Assembly: GCF_025024155.1 (NCBI RefSeq)
Contig: NW_026251784.1
Location: 1-64,000, forward strand
Source: Gamsiella multidivaricata
Lineage: Eukaryota; Mortierellomycota; Mortierellomycetes; Mortierellales; Mortierellaceae
DNA length: 64,000 bases
Direction of reading: 5' to 3'
Positions 44,399-56,660 of this stretch are shown piece by piece; position 1 is the first letter of the stretch; every line of letters begins with the position of its first letter. Below the pieces are notes generated by a model, which was not told where the DNA came from, did no database searches, and worked only from the letters and a program-made list of their open reading frames with translations. Made by a program: the position numbers and the translations under genes.

Positions 44399-47309
44399 TT
44401 AATCAGCCTCGATGTCCTCGCTGTATGGACGCATTCTTACGACAGCGTTCATGCCCACTACGACTGCTAGACACATAAATGTGATCACAGGCATCAGACG
44501 CGTCCTCACCCATCGGCCTCGATGCGCCGCATGCGTATACTGACTCGCATGAACCTTTGCTGTAGACAACAGCCCGCTGCGTTCGTCTACCTTGCCACTT
44601 GTCCTGTAGGGCATCGCTTCTCCCTCGCCTTCATCCGACGGCTCGTGCCCTTCCATGCGGATCAAATGTGCCCACACAGTCGTGCCCATGCAGAGGCAGC
44701 TCACCACCAAGAACAACGACGCCGCCTCCAACCCAACACCGTCTCCAAAGTTCATCAGCGCCAGGACAAGCCCAATAAATAGCAGAGCGATGTTAATGCC
44801 GGACAGACCCGTCCAGAAGACTTTGGCCATCGAAGCACGGACACTATTTCTCCTCTGCGGATAGACTTCGTGTTGGCCTTCCAGATCATATGACATTCTA
44901 TAGTACCGTCTGCTGCCGCTGCCGCTGCCATGCTGTTGGCGCTGTTCGTCGCCATCGTTATTCAAGAACGGAATCCAGCTTGCCACGTTGTCGAACCAAT
45001 GTACTACCGCACTGCTCTTGAATGTTACACGCTTCCTGTTACTCATTCTGCTCGATGTGACCGACCCTTCTGGCGAGGCAGATCCATATCCTTCACTACC
45101 CCTCAGCACACGCAGGTCTTCGCTTGAGCTGCTGAGGCTCTGCATGCTCCTGAACGACCCGTGCTTCTTAAGACAGCTGACGACGGGCTTCGTCACTTTG
45201 GGGACCGCTGAACTAGCGCTGTCCTGACGTTGCAACAACATGCGGTTCACTGTCTCGAGATCCTGGACCTCTTCGTCAAACGTCACATTGGGGGTATAAA
45301 TCTCGTTCGAATCCAGGATGCTCCTACGGGAGCGAGATGGCTTCTTGGAAGATGGCTTCTTGGATGACGAAGAAGGGGAGGAAGGTGGTCCATTGTCGGA
45401 CATGCTGGTTGCGGCAGTTGAATGGCTTGAGGTCAATGTATCGTTCGACCCAGAGTTCGAGTTCGAGTCCTGAAGTGTAGATCGGCGCGGGAATCCGCCG
45501 GTCAACATGGCGGGCTTGCGGATATCACGATCCATATCTGAGAGCTGTAATATGAAAGAGAGTAGACCAGATTAGTATGAGTTCCCATGCCGACAATAAA
45601 CTAACAGCCAGCAGGATGTCCAGGGAAACATAAGCCGCGGAAACGTACCCAGAAAGGAAGCAGTCCGACTCGAGACTCGTACAGAGTAGCGACTGCATGA
45701 AGGTCCTTGGCAAAGTTGGGCACCATCTCGACCAGATGACTCTGAGCAATGTGATCCACCCAGCTGGGGATCTCCTCCTGAGGCTCCGTCAACGTACGAA
45801 TCTGCATAATCGCATAGGGGAATCGCACAATATCCTGTTCACGGATGTGCGAAAACGGATAGTTCTCAGTCTGGAGATCAACAGGGTTCCATGGCCTCTC
45901 GTACAAATCTGACTTTTCGATACTCTTCTCTCGGACCATAACCACATCCGTGTCAATCGTGATGCGGACTCGAGCATCCCCGGGCACCTGGAATGCTGTC
46001 CTGTTGAAGAACGTCTGTGTCACGGGCTGGAGACCACGTTTCTTGATCCGCGACTGCACAGTCCGGGTCGACTCTTCAAACTGTTGGATCTCCTGCTCTG
46101 ACTTTTGTCCTGAACGACGCATCTGCTCAATAGCTTTGTTCATCTTGGCGGCACCTTCGATCAACTTGGGAACATACTTGGACTTGATCTGGAAGCGATG
46201 CTTGGTTACGATGGGCTCATCTGCTGCCGGCGGCGCTGAAGGCGAGGACGACGTCGCCGAGTAAGGTCCTGTGACGGACTGCAGACTCCTCTGCTGGTGC
46301 TCGACCCACATGAGCTTCTGCTCTGATCCATACCACCTCAAACGCACCGTCTCGCTCTGCTCCCGATGTTCCAGTTGGCCCATGTACATATCAAAGTCCT
46401 GGTTATCGAGATAAATGGTCGAGACCGGGCTCTCACTGGCTAGATACGAGCTCAGTTGGCTGGTGGACTTGTGGGACGAGTTTAGTGCAGGTGTAGGTTC
46501 ATAGACAACCAGGGGTAAATACTTGAGAATAAGCATTTTGAGGTCCATGACGCAGTCTGGATGGACCCAGAAGGCCGTCTTCTTGGGTATGCAGCCAGGG
46601 TGCTCCAGCTCTTCATCTTCTTCAGAGTCGATCGACTGTGTCCTAGTGATAACGGGCGCAGTTCCTGTGCGGACAATGTTGTACAGACACGATAGACGGC
46701 TGACGAGTGTCGCAAAGCTCTCCTTGTGGAACGGCTGGTTGTTGAGTTGCAGGTTCATAAAGTAGGCTCTGAGGGTGAATCCCGTGTGCTTATCGTGCTT
46801 CTTGACAATCTTGAAGAAGGCGGTGTAGTTCAATCGCTGGAACCGGGCCAGATCCTGTAAATCATGTGTAATTCTGTTGATCTCAGACTCTGTCTCGACA
46901 AAGGATGAAAGGGTCAGTCTTTCCGACGACTTTCCAGAAGGCTGCTGATGTTGTTCGATTGTGTGCTCACAGTGCTCTGTCCTCCGCTGAATTTCGCCCA
47001 GTTTGAGAGCTTGGAACGAGGCGACCTAATTTTTCAGAAGGGTGACAGTATGTTAGTGCGGTGCAGTTCGTTGAGAAGGGGAACAAACGTCAGGAGGCGC
47101 AATGCACTGCTTAAAACTTGACGATAGTTGGGTCCTCTTACCTTCTCAAGCTCGGTGTTCAATTGCTTCACGAACTCGACCTCATCTTGTTTTGTGAACT
47201 CGCGGTCTTGGCTTTTGGACTTGAGCTGGGCCTTGAGGCCATCATAATCGACATAGTGGTATCTCCAATGGGATGCCCGGTGAGCCTTGAGCTGCGTGCC
47301 GAATTTCAT
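44399..47309 (-). CDS. SPX-VTC domain protein, vacuolar transporter chaperone subunit (exons 47309-47142, 47025-45649, 45544-44399)
   Basis: VTC complexes make polyphosphate and pass it into the vacuole under control of inositol pyrophosphates sensed by SPX domains. The N-terminal SPX domain begins M-K-F-G-T-Q-L and has Y-D-G-L-K; it continues into exon 2 with L-N-Y-T-A-F-F-K-I-V-K-K-H-D-K. The central polymerase-like tunnel domain has F-W-V-H-P-D, T-I-Y-L-D-N and R-L-R-W-Y-G. In place of the E-R-K-T-H expected in active Vtc4, this copy has V-E-H-Q-Q, so it may be a Vtc2/Vtc3-like accessory subunit. After a Ser-rich linker, the C-terminal DUF202-like region has three hydrophobic segments (near 44815-44745, 44735-44665 and 44480-44430). 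Exon joins are in frame. The start is the first ATG. Confidence 0.9.
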
Positions 47310-49341
47310 TTCCTGCCTTTATGACTGGATGATCGAGCGTATGAACAGGCGTGAAAGGGAAAGGGATTAAAAGAGAGAAAGAGGAACAAGAAACCAAGCG
47401 GTGTGAGTACCATATGCGTTTTACTATGATGCATGCGCTTGGCGCACATTCTCGTCGGGGTTTGTTCGTGTTCTCACCACACACGACCAATGCAAGTCTC
47501 CGCATCGGGCATCGAAAGATAATTTTTTCTTTTTGAACGAAAAGGAGGTGAAGTATCTCTCCCAACTTCCCATTCCACCTCCCATCATCATTGTCGCTGC
47601 ACATGTGTTAATGCTTCTGCTGCTTCCCCCCACAGATTCCTGTCCACGATCCTCCCGTGGTGGCACCAGCATCATCCGCCGTCACTGGTCGTCAACCTCC
47701 CAATGATGATGGTATTGCTCAAAGTTGACCTTACCTCAACTTGGTTTTTGGGATTAACTTTGTGTGTATGGTCTATTGGAACTAAAAGAAAAAAGAATAT
47801 GCGGAAGGGTACAAAAACAACAACAAAAAACAGCCCGTTAATATACATAGAAATATTCATAATATTCATATACCATGTCACGTAGTAGTTGCTGAGCCAA
47901 CATTACGCCTGACGTTTCAAATGAAGGGAGAACGAGCGGATTGGAAGGAAGGGTGATAGATTCCAGAAAAACGAATGCGAGGAAGGCAGTTGAGACGGAG
48001 TGTGAGTGCCGAAATAAAGTGCTGAGAAAAGATCATAGATGACACTGCTGCCCTGAAGCATACACAGATCTCATGCATAAAAATGGGATGCTCGGTAATG
48101 CTTCCCAGATAGGGGTGGCTTTCGCTCAAGGGAATAATCGGTCCCGAACCCCCCCCCCCCCATCCCTCAAAGCTGATAAAAGGGCAGTGGCATGTAGACT
48201 AATGTAAGCAATAACAAAGCTACTCAATTGCTCACAACCCATTTTTTTTTTTTTTTTGGTCGTGTGGTGGTGGTGCAATCGAATGGCTGCAAATGAAACG
48301 GAAACACACAGGCCACTCTCCGCTTTATGCATCCCATCCCCTTCATCCAAACTCTCCTTGGATCTCCCTCCCCAGCGCATTCCTCCTACACACCCATTGA
48401 CCATCCAAATACTGTTCGACATGCAAGCATCGAAGGGAGAGGGGATGCAGAGCTTGAGAGCCAAATGTATCGAAAGGGAGGAAAGTGAAGCAGCCAAAAG
48501 GAAGGGGTGGGAAGGCCAAGATGGGAATGGGAATGGATGAGTAAGAGTGGGGCTGTGTGGGCTTAGTTATCCTTACAAAGAAAAAAGGAGTCTATGGAAA
48601 GATATTAGACGAATGGAACGCTTGCGGGAAGACCCTGATCCACATCAGTCTGGACCACATAGACCAGAATGAAAAAAAAAAAAATGTGTCCGCACCCACA
48701 CCCGAGAGCAGATAGACGAAAAGAATTGATGACACCATGAAGGTTCTCTGGCCCAGAAGGGCCCTTTCGTCCATTGAGGACATCGCTCGAATTATCGTCA
48801 TGACGATAGGATGCATCGAATGAAAACAGGTATAGGAAGCCATGGTATGCGAGCGACAGAGAAACGTGCAAGCAGGACTGGAAACCATTGAGATGAAATA
48901 AAAGATGCCTAGCAGGATCTTTGGTTTCTCGGATGGGATCTCTAGCTTCAAGCGAGATGCTGCATGCACAGCCATATCGATGGTAGATCCCCCACCTATG
49001 TCATCCTTGATCCGGCTCGTGAAGATGTTTGTGGAGATGTGTAAGAGAGGACGATGGACTTACGTCTGTTTGTTGAGGGTGGTACAATGAATTAACAAAA
49101 ACGACGTGATGAAGGTGTGCAATTGACGGCGGATAAGTGTGAAAAGGAGGAGAGGAGGGGAGGAAAGGAGGAAAGGGGGGAAGAGGCGGGTGTGAATGAG
49201 GCGAGTGATGGCAATGGAGCTGAATGGGAGGTGTTGAATCAGGCGAGCTGAATGGGAGGAGAGGAGAGGGGCAAGTAGTCAATAAGACGAGCGTAGTGTA
49301 TTGAATCGTGCTGGAAAAGTAAACAGTCGAGTGGTAGAAAA

Positions 49342-49360
49342 GGGGGGGGGGGGGGGGGGG
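49342..49360. repeat. 19-base G homopolymer
   Basis: An uninterrupted G run, capable of G-quadruplex-like structure and prone to sequencing length error. Confidence 0.85.
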
Positions 49361-50341
49361 CTACCAAACAGAACACCCCGTTGTAGTTCGTTCTACGACC
49401 ATAGCGACTATTGTGCGCGGACCGACACATTTGCAAATAGACCAGAGACCAAGACAAGCAGGAAAAGCGAAGAGGGTCGGGAATGACAGTGTACCGTATC
49501 CGACAGAGAAAAATATTGATAACGCAAGACAGGGCGGAAACACGCCCTCGACAGGCCACCACATGTTAAGCAACTCTCGACTATACGTGTTCAGGTACAT
49601 CGGTGCATGAACGTAATTATGGCACGGATGACACGCGAGACAGCAGGATGAATGAGGACTGGGCACGGTAAAGGCGCGATAGACCGCTTGGTCTTTGTTA
49701 TAGCTGTGTGTTCTCAATGGTTTATGCTTACCTTTGATGAAAAGGTGTAGATTGTTAAAAAGAGAGCAATGGCGCGGGGGTGGTGGTGCAAGCGACAAAG
49801 AGAGTATGGTGAGGGAACGGGAGGGAATGACGAGCAAATGGAAACTTTATAATTCCAACAGGGTCTAAAGAATGGCAAGAGAGGACAGGATTGAGCAATG
49901 CTGTGCTGCTGTGAAAGCGTTGGGAAGGATCTAGAAGAAAGAACGGACTCGCGACGAGAAGGGCAAAGGGAGAATGCAGTGGAGGGGAATATGCCAATTG
50001 GGCATAGGCTTTATATGTCTACGGGCCAACGCTAGCCTAGCATCGTCCATGTTAACCCATGGGCGCGTGAATGAATTGCAACTTTACTCGACTGAATATT
50101 TCCTATTGAAAACAATTCAAACTTAAGCGGAACAGGAACAAAGGCGTGGCGCTCTGAATGAATCTCTTTATTATTGAAAAGATCGGGTGCGGAGCAAAAA
50201 AAAAAAAAAGAGTCCCCTCTCGGCTAACTGGCCGCGGAGAAGCCCTCTACGGCCACAACAGCATCCGGCCATCTCTAGAATCAGCAATTCAGTTAATTCC
50301 TATTATGAATCGCCACGACAAGTGTCATGTCCTTCACCTCC

Positions 50342-50370
<29 letters not shown>
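50342..50370. repeat. 29-base poly-A tract
   Basis: An uninterrupted A run with no gene in the vicinity to explain it as a polyadenylated insertion; no target-site duplication was found beside it. Confidence 0.85.
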
Positions 50371-50373
<3 letters not shown>

Positions 50374-53300
50374 CGTCGGAAAACGCAGCTGTGCAGCAAT
50401 GGAGTACAGATCTGAGGTATTTGCAACAATGGTGCTTAGCATTACCAACATTGACGCCTCGTAAAAAAACCCTGCAGAACACGATTAAGCACTCTTGCTA
50501 ACCATAACTCCTCTTTTCTTTTTCTGATCACGAAAAGGGTGCCCCAGTCCATGCTAGAGTGTTGGACGCTACTTCATAATCATACACATGTTAACAATTG
50601 AAGACCGCTGTCAGTTCTTACGTTTCAGCAACAATTCCTTGCCTGCTTGAGATGTAGCGAGAAAATATCGGAGACATGCTTCTGTCGGTCAGATGGACCC
50701 CTAGGTATTTGAAGAAACACCTCCTGCTTTCCCCCTTGCCTAGCCTCATGCGCCCTCGCTTACCGCCCACGTTCGTGGTTGACCGAAAGGGCGCATAACC
50801 AATTCCTGCAACAGGGCGGAAAGGTAAATCGTTACCGACAAAATAAAAAGAACAAATAGTCACTATCTCCGGCTCTATTTCAACTCCTTCATTGCCTTGT
50901 GTGACCCCACACGACCAATAACCATTTCTCTCCTCTGTAGCCTAAAAATTCTTTGGGCCGACTCGTAACACGGCAATCGACTGTCCGTTTCTGGTCGACA
51001 TATTTTGAAGATCGAAATTGCCCGTGAAAGGGAGAACAGCAACAGCTTATCCCTGCTCCTTCCTTTTCTCGTCCCAGGCAATGTTTATGGGGTTTAGGGC
51101 GGTAAGAATGCATGGTAGACATTCCATCACCTATGCCTCTCTCTTGTTGCCCCCTTTTCTGTTTTTTTTTCTACGCAGAAACACCCTTTCCTGAAATCTA
51201 GACTAGGGGGATGGATAGGGAGGTAATCGTTCCTCCCAGTAGCTCACGGGAAAAGAAGCAACAAGTTAGCTGTCAGCTGTCAATGGCCAAACTTTCCATG
51301 TTATGCCGCAAGATATGTGTGTTTATGAATGAAAGTGAAAAAAAAAAAAACGTGTTCTTCATGCATAACTTTTGTCTCCCATGTTAGGGGGGTGGGGGAG
51401 GAAATCGTGTTTAGCGATACTGCCATACATCTTGTTTTTATCACTTTCTGGTTAGATTGAACCACAACGCCTGGGGAGAGGGGGTCAATGGGATGAGCCT
51501 TATACTTTACAATGCGAGCTGGCAAACTAGCACGCACACGAGCAATTAAAGAAAGAACTCTGATTAAAACAATCCCACATTGACAATGCAACGAGGAAGG
51601 TAGCAAGGGCAGCTATAGGGATGCAGAAGCGCACTCCAGAATGTGTAGCTGTCAACCTCAAGGTCAGGGCTCCTGGGCTGTCAAAAAAAAAATGGCCGAC
51701 GAAACTGTGTAACGCCTGATGCACCTCCATCGATCAAAAAACAAAACAAAAAAACAGCAGCAACAGACATTAATTCTTGATCTCATTCACACCGTCTCCG
51801 CAGCACGATCGAGTAAAACGGTTCCCCCACAAGGACTACCGTGCCCATATTACAGGGATCACGCGGGCTAGCATAGCAATGTGTGAAGTTAAAGCACCTC
51901 TTTTATTTTTTCCCTAGCACACGCATTGGGTTTCTACATGCCATTCTTGGCCAAAAAGAAGGGCTTGCTTGTTTGTTGGTCTTAATCCGGCACTATCCGA
52001 GGTACATACGAGCATACTGTGTATGCAAGTATGTACTCTTTGAATTTACGATGCGATGCCATGCAGAATTTCTCATCAGCAACCTTGATGCTGCTTGGGG
52101 GATTTGTTGTTTGTTGATGAGTACCACCCGGAGTACTGCTTGAAATTCGTAGGCTGCGTTGCGGCTCTAGCCCTCCTCAGAGCTCTGCCGAGGGCTGTCA
52201 TTTTAGATGATCGTTCTTTTTTATGCACGCCCATCCTTAATAATATTGTCCGCGATTTGTATTGCTTTTATTGGTGACAACAAGACATGTCGAAAGCGCG
52301 GTTTCAAGCATCACCTGGACAACACAAAGTAGGTTCAAAAATGTTATTCCACCGGCTGTATAGATAGTCTAATAGCTATCGCGGATGGGAACAAAAAAAA
52401 ACCACCCTACTGCTTCATGGGTTACTATCGTCTATATATTTTTTCTCTTATTGGTCGAAACTAGGCAGACCTTTTCTTTAAATCATCCTGACGTTAGCGT
52501 AAAAAAATAGGGAGTGAAGGATTTGGAGGAGGCTGTCAAAAGGAAGGTCCATGGATTGCCTAAACGCGCTTTGTTTTGCCTTGAGGGGTTCACTGTAGCA
52601 TGAACAAAAAGAAAAAAGAAGGGAGAGCGGATTGTCATGCCTCATGAACGTTTTGCCATTTATTATCTCGAACACACCCGCATTAACCTCCAGAAATATC
52701 TGCGCTGCAGTTCCCATTCCCATTCCCTTTTTTTTGCTGATTAGGAAAGGAAAAAATAAAAAGGTGTTCTTTCCTGTACTCCTTCCATTCAGCAACAGCA
52801 CTACTTTTTCCAAGCTCCCTCTCATCCAGGCTCAGAAAGCGCTTCGCTCTGCACTGGTAAAACATATTAAATATAAGGTCCTCTCCAAAGTAAAACGCAC
52901 GATCTCTGTTTCTTACCCCGTTAAAGGCCTATGTCACATACATTTCCTGTAGTATAACTATCCAAAACAGCTCTTAAAAAACACAATCGGATCAAACTGA
53001 GAATAAGTGGTCCATTCTTTGCTCATTTTCGCTCCACCGGGTCGAGTGACCCAAGGTGGTTCATGCTCCGACGGCTGGCCCCCGCACTTAATAGCAATGA
53101 GAAGGGTATGGGCGCCATTCCATATGAAGATGCTTTCTCTCTCTAAAAAAAAAAGCCCACTCCTAGTCTATCCCCTTCGATACATTTTTCGAACTTTAAA
53201 AAACATAGGAGACTGCATGCAGCTATGGGTAAACAACGCGGCCTTTCCACCAATCAGCGACGCACGTGGACCTGATGAGTGGACAAGCTTTGTCCAAAAA

Positions 53301-54447
53301 TGGATAGCATTTCTAACGGCATGGTTGGTCTGTGCTGTGCTGATTTGTTTACGGCCGATGGGGTACAAAAAAAATCTCTGTGTCGAGTGCGGATAGGGAT
53401 GTAGGGATTCAGGGATGCGAGATGGGCATGTTTGTATACGTCCTTGCTTTCTTGTTCGGATAGCAGGATATGCACTCTTGGTGGAGTTGATGGGTGAGAT
53501 GGACCACGAGTAATGAATTAGAAAACCCTCCTCACTTCTAGATCCGACACGCCTCATCTCCTATTTTCTTTTTTTCCTTTATTTCCCTTTGTACCGGAGA
53601 AGGGAAACGTTGTCAAAAGAAAGATGGGGTTTATCGCTATTAGTTATGAATCCCCTTTTCTTTGAACTTAATTGTGCCACGAGACATTACACAGAACCCC
53701 CACTCACGCGAGCGAAAAAAAAAAAAAAAAAAAAAAAAAAACAATGAAGATCCGTCCATCCTCAAAATCTCTGGGCTCTGCTTTTGCTTATTCATCTATG
53801 TTTGGGGGTACAAAAAAAAACATTCGCCCTCTTTCCGTTCTAGTTCCGCTTCTCGGGCCATTTCCACCATCTCCTACTGTACACAAACGTTGACTGCACA
53901 GCGGACTTGAGTTTCTTGTCTCCCCCCCCCCCTTGTACGCCCCAGATCGTCAAATGGGACTGTAAGGACATCCATCGTGCGAAGGTATATGGAGCCCATT
54001 GGACAGAACCTTGTCCGAGCAGCTACCTTTTTAATCCGCACACAAAAACTGTAGTCCCTAGATTTTTCTTCTCTTTACGCGATTTTCTAGAAAACACGGG
54101 CGGAAACTGAATCTTTCTGCCATTGCCTGTTTATTAGATCTCCATGGGGGATATCTAACCGAGGGACAAAAAAAAATTTAACCAAATATATGCCTTTCGG
54201 ACTAGGCATAGGAAGAGTCAACATAACCTTTATCGTGATTGGTATCATGTCCATAGGATAGGAAGACGCGGCTACAAAGGACCATCTATCTCTCTATGCT
54301 TCTTCTATGTCTCTATCAACATCGATATGTTCCCCCCTATTATTGTTTCGTAAGACATTATCATTCATTCATAAAAAAAAAAAAAAAGCGGCCGCTACTA
54401 CCAGCACCATCACCACCACCACCACTACCACCTTCTTCTCCTCCTCC

Positions 54448-56660
54448 TCAAAACAGGAAATACATCATAAAAGCACACTCAACCGTCAAGACCACCGTCG
54501 CGGCCGCATACTGCACCGCAATCAATGCCGCCATCTCCGCCCCCGCATTATTCGTCCTCCGATCCCACACCTGGGCTAACACAAAGCACGTAATGCTCGT
54601 CGGCGACCCCGACATCAGCATCAGCGTGAACTGTAACATATGGTTCTCAGCACTGACCCATCTCCACTGCTTTACCAACAACATCTGGACGGTCACGATC
54701 CCAATCAACGGCATCACCACCAACTTCACTACCGTGATCATCGTCAACGCCGGCACCAGCGGCCGCATCCGCCCGGGCTTCAGGCGTGATAGAGATGCAC
54801 CCAACACTGTCAAGCCCAAGGGAACGCAGCACCCTCCGAGCATGAGTGTGATCTCGAGGATGAAGCTCAATGGAGGAAGCTCATCCGGGGAGGGGAGAGG
54901 GTTTGGGGTTGAGACGAAGAGTGCTCGGAGGGGCGTGAGTGCCATTAGGAGACCGAGTATGAGGCCGATCGTCGGAGGGGTGAGGTACTCGCGTGTCAAG
55001 TGAAAGACCCGCCAGAACCAGTGGACTTTTGAGCGATTAGACATGTGTGCGTTCTGGAGGGCCGGTGGAACTTTGGGCAGTGGGTCTGGCAACGGCACCG
55101 CCGCCATAGGTTCTGCAACGTTGGAAGCCGTACTTCCGATAGCGATCGTAGGTTCCGGAGTTGGAGGTTTGTGGTCACTTACGTGCGCAGAAGGTAAAAC
55201 TGTACTAGTTGGGGCCAATGTATTGGATCGCGATGAGTTTGAGGATCCTGAACTACCGCTAGGTTGCTGCAGTAGCGGGGGTCGATATCCGTTACTCAGG
55301 GGTGATCTCTGGGATTGTTTTCCTGCCGAGAAGCGTGTCATGCCCGTGCCACTGCTCGCTATGCTCTCAACACTGTACCTCTGCTGAGTCTCAGAGGATT
55401 TGAGGAGCTGCAGCGGGCATGATGGCAGAGGTTGATCATTGTTGCTACCGCGACCGCTACTACTGCTTATATACGAGTTCTGCACGAATGGATTGGTCTC
55501 TCTCGATGATAGCGGTCCTTCATATCGGTCCTGTGGCGAATGCAATGTTGGAGAATGAGCCAGCTCTTGGTCATACGGTCGGTACCTCAACTCTTTGGCA
55601 TTGTCTTCCGAGATGTAGTCCATGCTGATCATCGTTGACGTTGCCGAGAACGAAGACTGCACTCCGCTCTCTTGTTGCTGGGTGTGTTCGCCAGGAGATG
55701 AGAAACGGCGCCGGTTCTGTTGTCGTGGAGACTGTCTAGGACTTGAGGGTATGACGTCGCCCGATAGCGCGAAGCCGCTTGAATCAGGCGAAGATTGTAC
55801 GCACTCGTGCTCTTGGAGTGAAGCCGTCAAGTTCCTCAAACGTTTAGATTCCTTGACATGATCGTACCGGATTAGACGGTACCCGCCCAAGGGGAAGAGG
55901 AACAGGTAAAAGACAGAGATGAACACGCTCGAGTAAGCTGTGCCTTGCGCGCCATCGCCCACCAGGAACGGTGGGTGATCTGATACAGCCAAAATGATAG
56001 AAATCGGTAGGTCACCCTGTATAGACATGAGCGGAGAAGGGAATAAAACGTTAGTAAATGATGCAAAGAACTAATAGGTAAGTGGGATAACATTTTTAAT
56101 TAGTGTGATGAGCGGTGATTTACAAAGTTCGTGAACATTGTGGCTGCAACGATGCCCCAGTAGAGCCTCTTGGGAACCAACTTGGTTCTCTGGATCAGAA
56201 ATCCAAACACAGCACCCATGGCAATGTAAAACACCGCTATCATTGCGACAAATCTGAAAGCACATAAATTTAGTAACCACTACAACTGGACGCCCAGCAC
56301 ATGTAAGAATATCAAATTCAAAGGCCTAAGAAAGACCTACCCCAGCTCTTCAGCATTGTCCGGACTGACACATGTTAGCATCTTGGCAAAGAGCAGTGCT
56401 GGCAGCGTGTAGTTGAGAATCAGGCCGGCGACCACCTTGGCTCCTGCAGGCGTGAGTAGGCCACGCTTGGCCATGAGGGCACCACATCCTGAGCACACAC
56501 GGATGAAATAGTAATATGTCAGTCCTTACTTATGCATGAGCAGGAACCAATTACATCCTACTGTTCCATGCTCAAGCATGCATGGGGCCAGGTTTGCTCC
56601 CTGGTTTTGCTTACCTCCCAGCACCAGGAACTTGATGATAGGCCTTGGGGTAACAGCGTT
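54448..56660 (-). CDS. PIN-like/auxin efflux carrier (AEC) family transporter (exons ?-56615, 56488-56341, 56253-56124, 56016-54448)
   Basis: The product is a membrane carrier of the PF03547 type; fungal members are poorly characterised and may sit in the ER. The N-terminal helices are split across three small exons, with A-L-M-A-K-R-G-L-L-T-P, L-N-Y-T-L-P-A-L-L-F-A-K-M and Y-W-G-I-V-A-A-T-M-F-T-N-F. Exon 4 continues G-D-L-P-I-S, typical of the family, then a helix, a long Ser/Gln/Pro-rich cytoplasmic loop (about 55870-55060), and the C-terminal helical bundle (P-P-T-I-G-L-I-L-G, L-G-A-S-L, S-G-S-P-T-S). Exon junctions keep frame. The first exon contains K-F-L-V-L-G just before its donor at 56614, but no in-frame ATG is visible, so the start must be in a further upstream exon. 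The downstream limit is the stop at 54448. Confidence 0.87.

Larger units (their letters stand above)
47310..54447. other. about 7 kb intergenic stretch without a convincing gene
   Basis: The stretch is rich in homopolymers: C13 near 48149-48161, G19 at 49342-49360, A29 at 50342-50370 and A28 near 53714-53741. Reading frames are short, overlapping and low-complexity. One minus-strand segment deserves note: a GTAAGT donor near 49060 and, further on, an open frame from ATG 48975 to 48592 (127 codons) with hydrophobic stretches. It could be an exon of an unrecognised gene or a transcribed non-coding region. Part of the stretch next to 47310 is the promoter of the VTC gene. I find no tRNA or rRNA. 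Confidence 0.4.

Noticed and set aside
54296..55003. Plus-strand 235-codon frame
   Set aside because: It is antisense to the C-terminal helical bundle of the AEC transporter; its composition follows from that gene.
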